From Roseburia hominis A2-183 (GTDB taxonomy: Bacteria; Bacillota; Clostridia; Lachnospirales; Lachnospiraceae), in contig NC_015977.1 of assembly GCF_000225345.1 (NCBI RefSeq), positions 1,533,501-1,597,500 of the forward strand: DNA of 64,000 nucleotides, read 5' to 3'. Shown piece by piece: positions 1-8,714 of the stretch. The first letter of the stretch is position 1. Each line of letters starts with the position of its first letter. Position numbers and translations under genes: made by a program. The notes under the pieces were generated by a model that was given only the letters and a program-made list of their open reading frames with translations, did not search any database and was not told the DNA's origin.

Positions 1-264
1 TTACAGAGTATTTCCCGTGTTATGAGCGCCATAGCGACCAGCGAGCACAAGGAGCTTGCCGGACGTTTAAAGAATGTACTGGCTACTTATAACGAAGCGG
101 AGGATCTGATCAACATCGGAGCTTACAAGAGCGGTTCCAACCGTGAGATTGACTATGCGGTTCAGAAGATCAACGCAGTGAATCAGTTCCTGTGCCAGAG
201 GACAGATGAAAAGTTCCTGTTTGACGAGGAAATCGATTTATTGAAGAAACTATTTGAAGATTAA
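1..264 (+). CDS. fliI: flagellum-specific ATPase FliI, C-terminal end (partial)
   Basis: The reading frame is open from base 1 and begins inside the gene. The first visible residues, LQSISRVMS, match the conserved ISRVM segment near the end of FliI/type III secretion ATPases. The remaining ~80 residues are the helical C-terminal domain (HKELAGRLKNVLATYNEAEDLI). FliI powers docking and unfolding of export substrates at the flagellar type III gate on the cytoplasmic membrane. The Walker motifs lie upstream of the window. fliJ, its usual partner, follows after 29 bases, which supports the call. Confidence 0.93.
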   Translation, partial: LQSISRVMSAIATSEHKELAGRLKNVLATYNEAEDLINIGAYKSGSNREIDYAVQKINAVNQFLCQRTDEKFLFDEEIDLLKKLFED

Positions 265-293
265 GAACGCTCCGCGGAAAAGAGGCGCAGTGT

Positions 294-734
294 ATGGCAA
301 AGTTTACATACCGGATGCAGAACATTCTTGACATCAAGATCAAGCTGGAGAATCAGGCAAAAATTGCATATGCGACGGCGAGCAGACAGCTTGCGGAAGA
401 GCAGGAGAAGCTTCGAGAGATCCTGATGCGCAGGGCCGGCTACGAGAGAAAATCAAAAGAACTGGTCAACGGAACGCTGGATATCCAGGAGATCCGGGAA
501 TGCAAGCGTGCGATCGATGTGATGAAGAGTCTGCAGAGAGCACAGATGATGAAGGTGCACGCCGCGGAAAAGACGCTGGAGATGGCGCGAATCGAACTGA
601 ACCGGGTGATGGTGGAGCGAAAGACGCATGAGAAGCTCAGGGAGCGTGCGTTTGAAGAATTTAAGCAGGAAATCGCCCAGGCAGAGAGCAAGGAAATAGA
701 CGAGCTTGTTAGCTACAATTACCATGAAGGATAG
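294..734 (+). CDS. fliJ: flagellar export protein FliJ
   Basis: A 146-residue, highly charged, almost entirely alpha-helical protein starting MAKFTYRMQNILDIKIKLE, the typical FliJ opening. FliJ is the coiled-coil stalk that fits into the FliI hexamer and links it to the FlhA gate, recycling export chaperones. There are no membrane segments, and the length suits the family (about 145-150). It lies directly after fliI. The ATG at 294 has an AAGAGG-type ribosome site. Sequence divergence in this family is high, so the call rests on length, coiled-coil character and position. Confidence 0.88.
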   Translation: MAKFTYRMQNILDIKIKLENQAKIAYATASRQLAEEQEKLREILMRRAGYERKSKELVNGTLDIQEIRECKRAIDVMKSLQRAQMMKVHAAEKTLEMARIELNRVMVERKTHEKLRERAFEEFKQEIAQAESKEIDELVSYNYHEG

Positions 735-749
735 GCACGGAGGTCTCAA

Positions 750-1613
750 ATGGCAGAAGAAGAGAAAGACGAAGTATTAGATAAAAAGGCAGCAAAGGCA
801 CAGGAGAAGGCTGCACGTGCAGAAGCGAAGGCACAGAAGAAAGCGGACCGGAAAAAGGCAAAAGAGTTAAATGATGATCTGGATATGGATGACGAGACAT
901 CGACTGGCGGCAAGATTGCCGTGTTCTTTGTTACCCTGATCATTATTTTAATCTGGCTTGCCATCATCGTCCTGTTGATCAAGTGCGATGTCGGCGGTTT
1001 CGGATCATCCGTTCTGGCGCCGGTGTTAAAGGATGTTCCTTATGTGAACAAAATCCTGCCGGACAGCGCGACTGAGGAAGTGTCAACGGAGGATGACGCT
1101 TACGGCTATACTTCCATTGACGATGCGGTTGCCAGAATCAAGGAACTGGAGAAAGAACTTGCGGATGCACAGAATACGTCCAGCGCAAATGCGGAATATA
1201 TCGCACAGCTTGAGAGCCAGTCCGCAGAACTGGCACAGTACAAGCAGAACGAGGCGGATTTTGAGGCTGAGAAGCAAAAGTTCTATCAGGAGGTTGTGTT
1301 TTCAGATTCAGCACCCGATATAGAGGAATATAAGCAGTATTATGAGAGCATTGATCCTGCGGATGCGGAGATCATTTACCGTCAGGTTGTAGAACAGACG
1401 GCAGCCAACGACGAGATGGATGATTATGTGAAAGCGTACTCTTCCATGAAGCCAAAAGAGGCGGCTGCAATTTTTGATACCATGACAGATAATCTGCAGC
1501 TGGTGGCAGATATCTTAGACAGCATGGACGCACAATCGAGAGCGAATATTCTGGGCAAAATGGACGCGGCTACTGCAGCAAAGGTGACCGCGATCATGGA
1601 ACCTGTAGAATAG
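750..1613 (+). CDS. membrane-anchored MotE/MgtE-N-like flagellar protein
   Basis: A 287-residue protein: a Lys/Ala/Glu-rich cytoplasmic N-terminus (1-55), one membrane segment at about 57-78 (IAVFFVTLIIILIWLAIIVL), a coiled coil (about 120-175), and a C-terminal domain (about 215-285) resembling the MgtE intracellular N domain, with the pattern MKPKEAAAIFDTM and ANILGKMDAATAA. Proteins of this architecture between fliJ and fliK are often annotated MotE or FlbB-like. In other bacteria MotE acts as a periplasmic chaperone for the stator, but a role here is inferred only from architecture and position. GGAGG at 738-742 precedes the ATG. Confidence 0.72.
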   Translation: MAEEEKDEVLDKKAAKAQEKAARAEAKAQKKADRKKAKELNDDLDMDDETSTGGKIAVFFVTLIIILIWLAIIVLLIKCDVGGFGSSVLAPVLKDVPYVNKILPDSATEEVSTEDDAYGYTSIDDAVARIKELEKELADAQNTSSANAEYIAQLESQSAELAQYKQNEADFEAEKQKFYQEVVFSDSAPDIEEYKQYYESIDPADAEIIYRQVVEQTAANDEMDDYVKAYSSMKPKEAAAIFDTMTDNLQLVADILDSMDAQSRANILGKMDAATAAKVTAIMEPVE

Positions 1614-1698
1614 AGAAGGACAGTCTGCTTCTCATAGTGGCAGAGGGATTCCTTCAAAAATCAGGCTGCAGGTGCAGCTATGGGAAAGGAGGAAGAGA

Positions 1699-3183
1699 AT
1701 GGGAGACAATAATGTTGCAAGCATTGGGAAAATGCTGATGCAGACGCAGAGTGGACAGAGTGTCACAGGCGTTGATGGCGCGGATATCGGCACCACATTC
1801 CGGAAGATGGTCGATCAGATGACACAGATCCCGGGAAGCAGCGTAAGTACAGGATCTCAGACAGCGCAGAATATGCAGCAGCTTACACCGCACAGTCCGG
1901 AGCAGAATTATGACCGTTACCAGTATCAGAAGAATAAGATGCCGGAGCAAAGCACGAAGGACTGGACAGCCGGCAGTCAGGTATCGGAGAAGCTGGAAAG
2001 CTTTGAGGAGAGTGTGAGAGACGTCATTAAGGATGAACTTCAGGTGACGGACGAGCAGATCACAGAAGCAATGGAGACATTGGGACTGACCGTGGCCGAT
2101 CTGATGAATCCGCAGCAGCTTGCAGCTCTGGCAGCAGAATTAACCGGAACCGAAGACATGAGCGCACTTCTCTGTAATGAAGCGTTTATGAACGTGATGC
2201 AGTCGGTGGGAACACTGACCGAAGATCTCTTGCAGCAGCTGGGAGTCACGGCTGAGGAATTGACGCAGCTTTTGGAGGATGCCGGACAGACGGACATGGA
2301 TGCAGATCTGATGCAGACAGTCCAGACAGCGGATGCTGGTGAAACAGATGTCACAGATGCGCAGAAGGTTTACGCTGATACGGCGGATGGAATCCGTGAT
2401 ACGGCAGAACAGCCGCAGATGGCTGCCCAGGCAGCAGAGACAGAGACCAGAACAGAAGAAGCAAAAGACATCACTCCGGAAGAGACTGATACGCAGGCAA
2501 AGTCAGCAAATGCAGGCGCAGAGGAAGAGACAGCTGCCGATGCAGCTGCAGGGTCGGATAAGGAACAGGCACAGACCGGATCAAATTCCAATTCCGGACA
2601 GCAGAATTCTGCGTCGCAGGCACATGTGGGCGTGGATGTACATACCGGCCCGACGCTGACAGAGACCGTGGCAATGCAGGGCGCCAATAGTGCGGGAGAA
2701 TATGCCGCACAGGTGGACATCGCAGATGTCGTGCGTCAGATCGTGACTTATACGAGAGTAAATTACACGGCGAATCAGGAAACGACGATGGAGATGCAGC
2801 TGAATCCGGAGCACCTGGGCAAGATTTATCTGGAGATTACGTCAAAAGACGGAACGGTTTCCGCACATCTGACCGCACAGAATGAAGTGGTCAAGGAAGC
2901 ACTGGAAAGTCAGATCGCAGATTTGAAGCAGAACATGAACCAGGCTGGCGTAAAGGTGGATGCCGTGGAGGTAACCGTCGGCGGACATGAATTCGAGAGG
3001 AATCTGGAGCAGAATGCAAAACAGGAAGAACAGCAGGCAGAGGAACGGGAAAAGGCAGCCAATGCGACCAGACACATCAACCTGAATGAACTGGACGGAC
3101 TGTCCGGGCTGATGACGGAAGAGGAGACTCTGGTGGCGAAGATGATGGCAGAACAGGGCAATTCCGTTGACTTTACCGCATAA
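1699..3183 (+). CDS. fliK: flagellar hook-length control protein FliK
   Basis: The start is taken at the ATG at 1699, which follows AAAGGAGG at 1685-1692; an in-frame upstream ATG at 1672 lacks a comparable site. The protein has 494 residues. A long low-complexity middle (Gln/Ala/Glu/Thr-rich, about 190-330) acts as the molecular ruler in this family. The conserved Flg_hook domain lies near residues 350-450, seen as MEMQLNPEHLGKIYLEI. FliK is exported during hook growth and switches FlhB specificity from rod/hook to filament substrates. flgD and flgE, its functional partners, follow immediately. Confidence 0.9.
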   Translation: MGDNNVASIGKMLMQTQSGQSVTGVDGADIGTTFRKMVDQMTQIPGSSVSTGSQTAQNMQQLTPHSPEQNYDRYQYQKNKMPEQSTKDWTAGSQVSEKLESFEESVRDVIKDELQVTDEQITEAMETLGLTVADLMNPQQLAALAAELTGTEDMSALLCNEAFMNVMQSVGTLTEDLLQQLGVTAEELTQLLEDAGQTDMDADLMQTVQTADAGETDVTDAQKVYADTADGIRDTAEQPQMAAQAAETETRTEEAKDITPEETDTQAKSANAGAEEETAADAAAGSDKEQAQTGSNSNSGQQNSASQAHVGVDVHTGPTLTETVAMQGANSAGEYAAQVDIADVVRQIVTYTRVNYTANQETTMEMQLNPEHLGKIYLEITSKDGTVSAHLTAQNEVVKEALESQIADLKQNMNQAGVKVDAVEVTVGGHEFERNLEQNAKQEEQQAEEREKAANATRHINLNELDGLSGLMTEEETLVAKMMAEQGNSVDFTA

Positions 3184-3203
3184 CAGACAGAAAGGAGAGA
3201 CAT

Positions 3204-4013
3204 ATGGCATTAGTACAGGCCGTAGAGAACGGCAAGATTACAGAGAGTACGACAGAGACAACGACCAGTGCCGGCAATGACCTCGGATATGACGAGTTCC
3301 TGCAGCTGTTATGTGCAGAGATGCAGTATCAGGATCCGCTGGAACCGACGAGCAATACCGAGTATGTGGCACAGCTGGCAACTTTTTCACAGATGGAGTC
3401 CATGCTGAACATGCAGAACAGCATTGAGAGCACGAAGGCAAACGATCTGGTTGGAAAGTATGTCATTGTAAAGACAACATCCGAGACGACCGGCGAGACG
3501 ACGGCGGTGGCAGGATTCGTGGATTATGTGCAGTACGAGAACAACCAGAAATACATTTATGTCAACGGCAACCGTTATTCACTCGACGATGTATATCAGG
3601 TGGCAGACACCGAGTACATGGAGGCGGTTTCACTGGCAGAGGCATTCAAGGCATCTGTGGCAAAGCTTCCGGATGCGGATAAGCTGACGCTGGCATATCA
3701 GACGGATGTGGAGAACCTGGCAACCGTGTACAACGGACTGACTTCTTATCAGCAGAGTTATATTGACAGCGATACGCTGGCAACGTTTGTGAAGCTGGAC
3801 GGAACCATGAAGAGCCTGGTATTTGACAATGCGCTTTCGCAGATTCCATCCGCGGACGAGCTGACCCTTGAGAACAAGGAAGCAGTGGAAGCACTTCGCA
3901 AGAATTACGATTCGCTGACCACCACAGAGAAGACTTATATCAGCAAGGATTCCTACGATCAGCTGACAGCACTCGAGGCTAAGATTGCGGAGCTTGAGAA
4001 GAAAGCTGGATGA
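3204..4013 (+). CDS. flgD: hook-capping protein FlgD with C-terminal tandem helical repeats
   Basis: Residues 25-80 carry the FlgD N-terminal signature (YDEFLQLLCAEMQYQDPLEP, then AQLATFSQMESM). Residues 83-134 look like a small beta domain (GKYVIVK, YIYVNGNRYSLDDVYQV). FlgD caps the growing hook and directs FlgE assembly. Unusually, residues 148-205 and 206-265 are two tandem helical repeats of about 57 residues, aligned through LPDADKLTL / IPSADELTL and YNGLTSYQQ / YDSLTTTEK. They resemble the helical repeats common in clostridial surface proteins. AAAGGAG precedes the ATG. The role of the extension is unknown. Confidence 0.88.
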   Translation: MALVQAVENGKITESTTETTTSAGNDLGYDEFLQLLCAEMQYQDPLEPTSNTEYVAQLATFSQMESMLNMQNSIESTKANDLVGKYVIVKTTSETTGETTAVAGFVDYVQYENNQKYIYVNGNRYSLDDVYQVADTEYMEAVSLAEAFKASVAKLPDADKLTLAYQTDVENLATVYNGLTSYQQSYIDSDTLATFVKLDGTMKSLVFDNALSQIPSADELTLENKEAVEALRKNYDSLTTTEKTYISKDSYDQLTALEAKIAELEKKAG

Positions 4014-4034
4014 TCTGAGAAAGGAGCGTTGGTT

Positions 4035-4433
4035 ATGAATAAGATTACGAACCAATTTGCTTCCATCGAACAGGTAACTGACCGGTATCTGAATCGCAAA
4101 AGCACAGAGACTGCGGCGCAGGAAAACAGTGTTTCTTTCGAGGATATATTAAGACAGAAACAGACGACCGCAGAAAGTCAGGAACTTCGGTTTTCCAAAC
4201 ATGCACAGGGACGTTTGAATGACAGACACATCAATCTGTCGGACGAGCAGAACGAGAGACTGGAATCCGGTGTTTTGAAGGCAAGCGAAAAGGGAATACG
4301 GGAATCACTCGTGATTCTGGATTCACTGGCGTTTATTGTGAATGTTCCGAGCAAGACGGTGGTCACAGCCATGGATCAGAGTGAGTCAGAGAGTAATATT
4401 TTTACAAATATTGACGGTGCCGTGATTGTATAA
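4035..4433 (+). CDS. TIGR02530-family flagellar operon protein
   Basis: The ATG at 4035 is preferred over the in-frame TTG at 4029 because AAGGAG at 4021-4026 sits 8 bases from the ATG. The 132-residue protein has the family pattern RFSKHAQGRLNDRHINLS in the middle and LVILDSLAFIVNVPSKTVVTAMD near the end. This small soluble family occurs between flgD and flgE in Firmicutes. Its molecular role is not established, and a structural or chaperone function in hook assembly is only a guess from position. Confidence 0.85.
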   Translation: MNKITNQFASIEQVTDRYLNRKSTETAAQENSVSFEDILRQKQTTAESQELRFSKHAQGRLNDRHINLSDEQNERLESGVLKASEKGIRESLVILDSLAFIVNVPSKTVVTAMDQSESESNIFTNIDGAVIV

Positions 4434-4517
4434 TATGCCGGACCTTACAAGGAGGCAGAAGCTCCCCGAATGACAGAAGGGAGCAGGGCACCAGACATTA
4501 CAGGAGGTCATTTCATT

Positions 4518-6176
4518 ATGATGAGATCAATGTACTCTGCTGTGTCGGGTCTTAAGACACATCAGACAAAAATGGACGTTATTGGTAACAATATCGCCAA
4601 TGTAAACACAGTAGCATTCAAGTCTTCTTCCGTGACATTCCAGGATATGCTCTACCAGAACACATCCGGAGCATCGGGAGCAAATGCGGCTACGGGAGTC
4701 GGCGGTGTGAATGCCAAGCAGATCGGTCTTGGCGTGACCACAGGTGCGGTAAATATCAGCATTACATCCGCGGGTGCAGCTGAGACAACCGGAAGAGCTT
4801 TCGATCTGCGTATGACAGATCAGTCGACCACCAATTTCTTTATTGTCAACAACGGATCTTCCAATCTGTTTACCAGATCCGGATCTTTCTATGTAGACGG
4901 TGCAGGCAACCTGTGTATGACGTCTACCGGATATACGGTCATGGGATGGCAGGTAGATAAGACAACCGGAAATATCCGGAAAGATACCGTATCCGCGTTG
5001 CGCGTCATGAGCACGGAGAATCTGACAAGCGCACCAGAGGCAACCTCTGAGGCAACCTGCGGCGGTATTATTGATAAGAACGATACCGACGTATTGAGTG
5101 ACGACGGATTGATCAAGAACCTCAAGTTCTACGATAACCTGGGATATGAGTACACCGCACGTTTTTCCATTAAGTCAACCGGAACGGACGGAGAGTTCAC
5201 GGTAGAGCTGTTGAATGTTTTAGACGGCGACGGAAATACCTACTACGATCCTGAGAATATTCAGGCGGGACAGCCGGCGTTAAACGCACTGTTCGGTAAC
5301 ACCGAGGATGCGACAAAGAGTTATACGCTCGGCAAGGATTACACTTATGTGTCCGCTAACGTCATCGTGGACAAGAGCGGTAATTACTACCAGTACAATG
5401 CAGCGACACACAGCTATGACCAGGTAAAAAGTGCGACGGACATGACGGTTGTCACAGCAGGGGCACTCAGCCTGACACAGGTATACGGTGCAGGAGCGGA
5501 CATTCTGGCGAAAGCGGATGCTTACACCGGAAATGGCACCGGATATGCGGTTGACGGAACAACCGGGGCACTGACACTTACATACAACAGTGTATATCAC
5601 AGATTAAGCTTCAACACGGACGATGGAACATTTTCAAAGGTTGGAAACGTGGCGGATGCGAAGAGTGTTGGACTGAACATGTCCCTGTTCGGCGGACAGT
5701 TCGCAAATATCAATGTGGACTTCAGCACCTGCCAGAATACGAACAACGGCGGCAAGTCCACTGTAACGATGAGCAAAGGCGCTACAGACGGAACAACTGG
5801 AGCAGGTAAGAAGCTCGGTAACCTGATCGGACTTTCAGTCAGCAACAACGGCGAGATCTACGGTATTTATGACAACGGTAACCGCAACCTGTTAGGACAG
5901 ATCGCGGTCGCACAGTTCGCCAATGCGGCAGGTCTTGAGAAAGTCGGAGAGAACTGCTACAGCACGACCTTGAACTCCGGTGAGTTCGATGGTATCGGTG
6001 AGGATATTACGGCGGACGGAAGCAAGATGACATCCGGCGAGTTAGAGATGTCAAACGTGGATCTCTCCACCGAGTTTACGCAGATGATTACCACACAGCG
6101 TGGATTCCAGGCGAACTCCCGTGTAATCACGACATCCGATACGCTTCTTGAGGAGCTTGTGAACCTGAAGAGATAA
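4518..6176 (+). CDS. flgE: flagellar hook protein FlgE
   Basis: Start at the ATG at 4518 (a second ATG follows at 4521) after AGGAGG at 4502-4507. The protein has 552 residues. The N-terminus MMRSMYSAVSGLKTHQTKMD and NNIANVNTVAFK is the flagellar rod/hook D0 motif. The C-terminus has the matching helix (LSTEFTQMITTQRGFQANSR, then LLEELVNLKR). The middle (about 130-450) is the variable surface-exposed part. FlgE polymerises into the hook that joins basal body to filament and is exported by the type III gate encoded downstream. Confidence 0.95.
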   Translation: MMRSMYSAVSGLKTHQTKMDVIGNNIANVNTVAFKSSSVTFQDMLYQNTSGASGANAATGVGGVNAKQIGLGVTTGAVNISITSAGAAETTGRAFDLRMTDQSTTNFFIVNNGSSNLFTRSGSFYVDGAGNLCMTSTGYTVMGWQVDKTTGNIRKDTVSALRVMSTENLTSAPEATSEATCGGIIDKNDTDVLSDDGLIKNLKFYDNLGYEYTARFSIKSTGTDGEFTVELLNVLDGDGNTYYDPENIQAGQPALNALFGNTEDATKSYTLGKDYTYVSANVIVDKSGNYYQYNAATHSYDQVKSATDMTVVTAGALSLTQVYGAGADILAKADAYTGNGTGYAVDGTTGALTLTYNSVYHRLSFNTDDGTFSKVGNVADAKSVGLNMSLFGGQFANINVDFSTCQNTNNGGKSTVTMSKGATDGTTGAGKKLGNLIGLSVSNNGEIYGIYDNGNRNLLGQIAVAQFANAAGLEKVGENCYSTTLNSGEFDGIGEDITADGSKMTSGELEMSNVDLSTEFTQMITTQRGFQANSRVITTSDTLLEELVNLKR

Positions 6177-6220
6177 GCGGCTGCGAGATGACAGAGCAGC
6201 ATCACGGATAAGATTTTGGA

Positions 6221-6257
6221 GAACCGGGGTTTTGTCTCCCTGATAAAATCCCGGTTC
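6221..6257 (+). other. 13-bp stem-loop between flgE and motA
   Basis: GAACCGGGGTTTT (6221-6233) pairs with AAAATCCCGGTTC (6245-6257) with one G-U pair and an 11-base loop. No T-run follows, so it is not a clear intrinsic terminator; processing, stability or attenuation are all possible. A second small hairpin, GTCTCC-gctt-GGAGAC, lies at 6359-6374 in the same 226-base gap. A TATAAT box at 6383-6388 has no convincing -35. Confidence 0.6.
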
Positions 6258-6402
6258 CATGAAAGAAGAAACACAGAATTTGCAAAAGTAAGTAGACAAG
6301 CGGTCAAAAGTTTAGTAAAATTATACAAGATATAGGATGACAACTTGTTGAGATTTCAGTCTCCGCTTGGAGACAGCAATACTATAATATCAAGGATGGT
6401 AG

Positions 6403-7206
6403 GTGGAAGAATTGGATATAGCTTCTTTAGCAGGGATGCTGCTTGGCGTTGTAATGTTTTTGTTCGGTGTATTTTCCAGTGGTGGAGCTTCGGGTCTTTT
6501 CAATATGTTTGACTTCCCTTCAATCATTATCACACTGGGAGGTTCCATATCGGGTACATTGGCGTCCAACAAACTTCAGGATTTTATTGCAGGTCTGAAG
6601 AGTATTACATTAACATTTAAGGAGGTACCGCAGGATCCTGCGGCAGTCATCCGGAATATCATTGATTTGTCAAATACCGCCCGCAAGGAGGGACTGCTTG
6701 CACTTGAGGAGGCGGCAAACGGAATCGAGGATGAATTCCTCAAAAAAGGAATCATGCTTGTGGTAGATGGTACCGATCCGGAACTGGTAAGAGGTATCAT
6801 GGAGACGGATCTGGGCTGTATCGAGCAGCGACACAAAAAGTCAATCGCTGTCTGGGAAAAATGGGGAGAACTTGGTCCTGCCTGGGGTATGATCGGTACC
6901 CTGATCGGATTGATCCTGATGCTCAAGGATATGAATGATGCATCAACGATCGGACCGAAGATGGCAGTCGCACTGGTAACAACACTGTACGGTTCGTTGA
7001 TTGCCAACTGGCTGTGTAATCCGACGGCATCCAAGCTTTCTGTAAACAATAATAACGAGATGATGATGAAGGAAATTACGGTGGAAGGTATTCTGTCGAT
7101 TCAGGCAGGAGAGAATCCACGTGTCATAGAAGAAAAACTGAAGTCATTCCTGTCACCTTCAGCGAGAGAGGAAACTGCGGAGGGCAGTGTCGGAGGTGAG
7201 GAATAG
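6403..7206 (+). CDS. motA: flagellar motor stator protein MotA
   Basis: MotA forms the proton- or sodium-conducting stator with MotB and pushes on the FliG rotor. The 267-residue protein has four predicted membrane segments (near 10-28, 32-50, 150-172, 182-200 in the usual MotA arrangement). The conserved segment GPAWGMIGTLIGLILML and the charged cytoplasmic loop between TM2 and TM3 are visible. The GTG at 6403 is chosen because AAGGA at 6392-6396 lies 6 bases away. A TTG at 6412 giving MDIASLAG is an alternative. motB overlaps the stop by one base. Confidence 0.93.
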   Translation: MEELDIASLAGMLLGVVMFLFGVFSSGGASGLFNMFDFPSIIITLGGSISGTLASNKLQDFIAGLKSITLTFKEVPQDPAAVIRNIIDLSNTARKEGLLALEEAANGIEDEFLKKGIMLVVDGTDPELVRGIMETDLGCIEQRHKKSIAVWEKWGELGPAWGMIGTLIGLILMLKDMNDASTIGPKMAVALVTTLYGSLIANWLCNPTASKLSVNNNNEMMMKEITVEGILSIQAGENPRVIEEKLKSFLSPSAREETAEGSVGGEE

Positions 7207-8141
7207 TGGCGAGAAGAAAGGAAGATCCACCCAAAGGCTCACCTGCATGGATGAATACCTTCGCGGACCTTATGAATCTCCTGCTCTGTTTCTTCGTAAT
7301 GCTTTTCTCCATGTCCAGTGTGAATGAGGAAAAGTTTGAGAAGGTCATTGCCTCTTTCCAGAGTACATTCAGCATACTCCCGGGAGGCGGAGCATCGATC
7401 GGCGAGGGTGAATTGATTTCTTCCGGAATCAGTCAGCTTGAGAATTTTGATTCTTATTACAACCAGCAGCTGAGCAGCCAGTCTGACGGACAGACGGAGG
7501 AAGAAAAAGACATTACCGAAGCATATGAACAGCAGGAACTGGAAGAGTCTGAGGATATGGCGCAGCAACTTGAAAATGCACTTTCGCAATATGGGATACA
7601 GGACGACGTCGAGGTTGATTTTAATGCAGAGTATGTAACGCTTAACATGAACGGCGCGCTGCTGTTTGATTCTGCGAGCGCAGAACTCAGAGATGAGGCG
7701 TATCCGCTGGTCAACAAGCTTGGCAAGATACTGGTTACTTACGATAATAACATCATTGAGGTCGAGGGACACACGGACAATGTGCCGATTCATTCTTCCA
7801 AGTATGAGGACAACAACGTACTGTCCATGTACCGTGCGCTTGCGGTTGCCAACTATCTGCGGGATACCACAACACTGGATCCTGCATACATAAAGTCGTC
7901 TGGCCGCGGAGAGTATGTGCCGATTGCAGATAATGCAACGCCGGAGGGCAGGGCAAGGAACCGCCGGGTTGAGATTAAAATCTATAACTCATACAACTCG
8001 AATGTGAGCGGGACATCCACGGATGACACAGGTACAGAGACGCCTGCGGATGCGGCTTTAAGCACTGAGACGGTGACAGATACGCCGGAAGCAGCGACAA
8101 CAGGTGCGACTGTGGAACCGACAGAAGTTGTGAACGAATAG
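7206..8141 (+). CDS. motB: flagellar motor stator protein MotB
   Basis: Starts with GTG at 7206, sharing one base with the motA stop, which suggests translational coupling. The single N-terminal membrane segment contains TFADLMNLLLCFFVMLFSMS; Asp21 there is the conserved ion-carrying residue. Residues 140-260 form the OmpA/MotB peptidoglycan-binding domain (LLFDSASAELRDEA, VEGHTDNVPIHSSKYEDN, RARNRRVEIKI). The protein anchors the stator to the wall. A Thr/Ala-rich tail of about 45 residues follows the domain and is not part of the family core. Whether the motor uses H+ or Na+ cannot be told from this. Confidence 0.94.
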   Translation: MARRKEDPPKGSPAWMNTFADLMNLLLCFFVMLFSMSSVNEEKFEKVIASFQSTFSILPGGGASIGEGELISSGISQLENFDSYYNQQLSSQSDGQTEEEKDITEAYEQQELEESEDMAQQLENALSQYGIQDDVEVDFNAEYVTLNMNGALLFDSASAELRDEAYPLVNKLGKILVTYDNNIIEVEGHTDNVPIHSSKYEDNNVLSMYRALAVANYLRDTTTLDPAYIKSSGRGEYVPIADNATPEGRARNRRVEIKIYNSYNSNVSGTSTDDTGTETPADAALSTETVTDTPEAATTGATVEPTEVVNE

Positions 8142-8154
8142 GAAGGGAAGCATA

Positions 8155-8688
8155 ATGAAGAAAAATTTATTGACAGTAATTATTTTGGCACTGGTTCTCG
8201 TGAATCTGATTCTGACCGCGGTGCTGGCATTTTCCGTTATTCCGCAGACCAAAAAGTCAAACGAACTGATTGATCAGGTGTGCGCTGCAATCAACATCGA
8301 ACTCGAGGGCGGACAGAACAAAGACAGTTCCGCAGTGCCGATCGAAGAAATTGCAGTTTATAATATCACAGATAATTTTACCGTGAATCTGGCAGACAAC
8401 GGCGATGGAAAGAAGCATTACGCTGTATTTTCTGTAGGACTTTCCGTCAACAAGACAAGCGAGTCCTATGCCACCTACGGGGGAGACGAGATGACAGAGC
8501 TTACGGATAAGGAGACCATTATCCGCAGCGACATCAATACGGTAGTGGCCAAGTATACCGAGGAGGAATTTAACGCCGATGGACAGAAGGCTGTAAAGGA
8601 GGAGATTTTATCCAAGATGCAGGATCTGTTCGGATCCGACTACATCGTGGGCGTGAATTTCTCAAGCGTGGCAACGGAAGCACACTAG
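8155..8688 (+). CDS. fliL: flagellar basal body-associated protein FliL
   Basis: A 177-residue protein with one N-terminal membrane segment (residues 4-28, LLTVIILALVLVNLILTAVL) and an extracytoplasmic domain of about 140 residues. It matches FliL in size, layout and position between motB and fliM. FliL surrounds or modulates the stator at the basal body. The C-terminal part, ending in DLFGSDYIVGVNFSS, follows the family pattern of a beta-rich domain finishing just before the stop. Sequence conservation is low in this family, so genomic position carries weight. Confidence 0.85.
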   Translation: MKKNLLTVIILALVLVNLILTAVLAFSVIPQTKKSNELIDQVCAAINIELEGGQNKDSSAVPIEEIAVYNITDNFTVNLADNGDGKKHYAVFSVGLSVNKTSESYATYGGDEMTELTDKETIIRSDINTVVAKYTEEEFNADGQKAVKEEILSKMQDLFGSDYIVGVNFSSVATEAH

Positions 8689-8714
8689 AATAAGACATTA
8701 GGTGGTGAGAGAGA

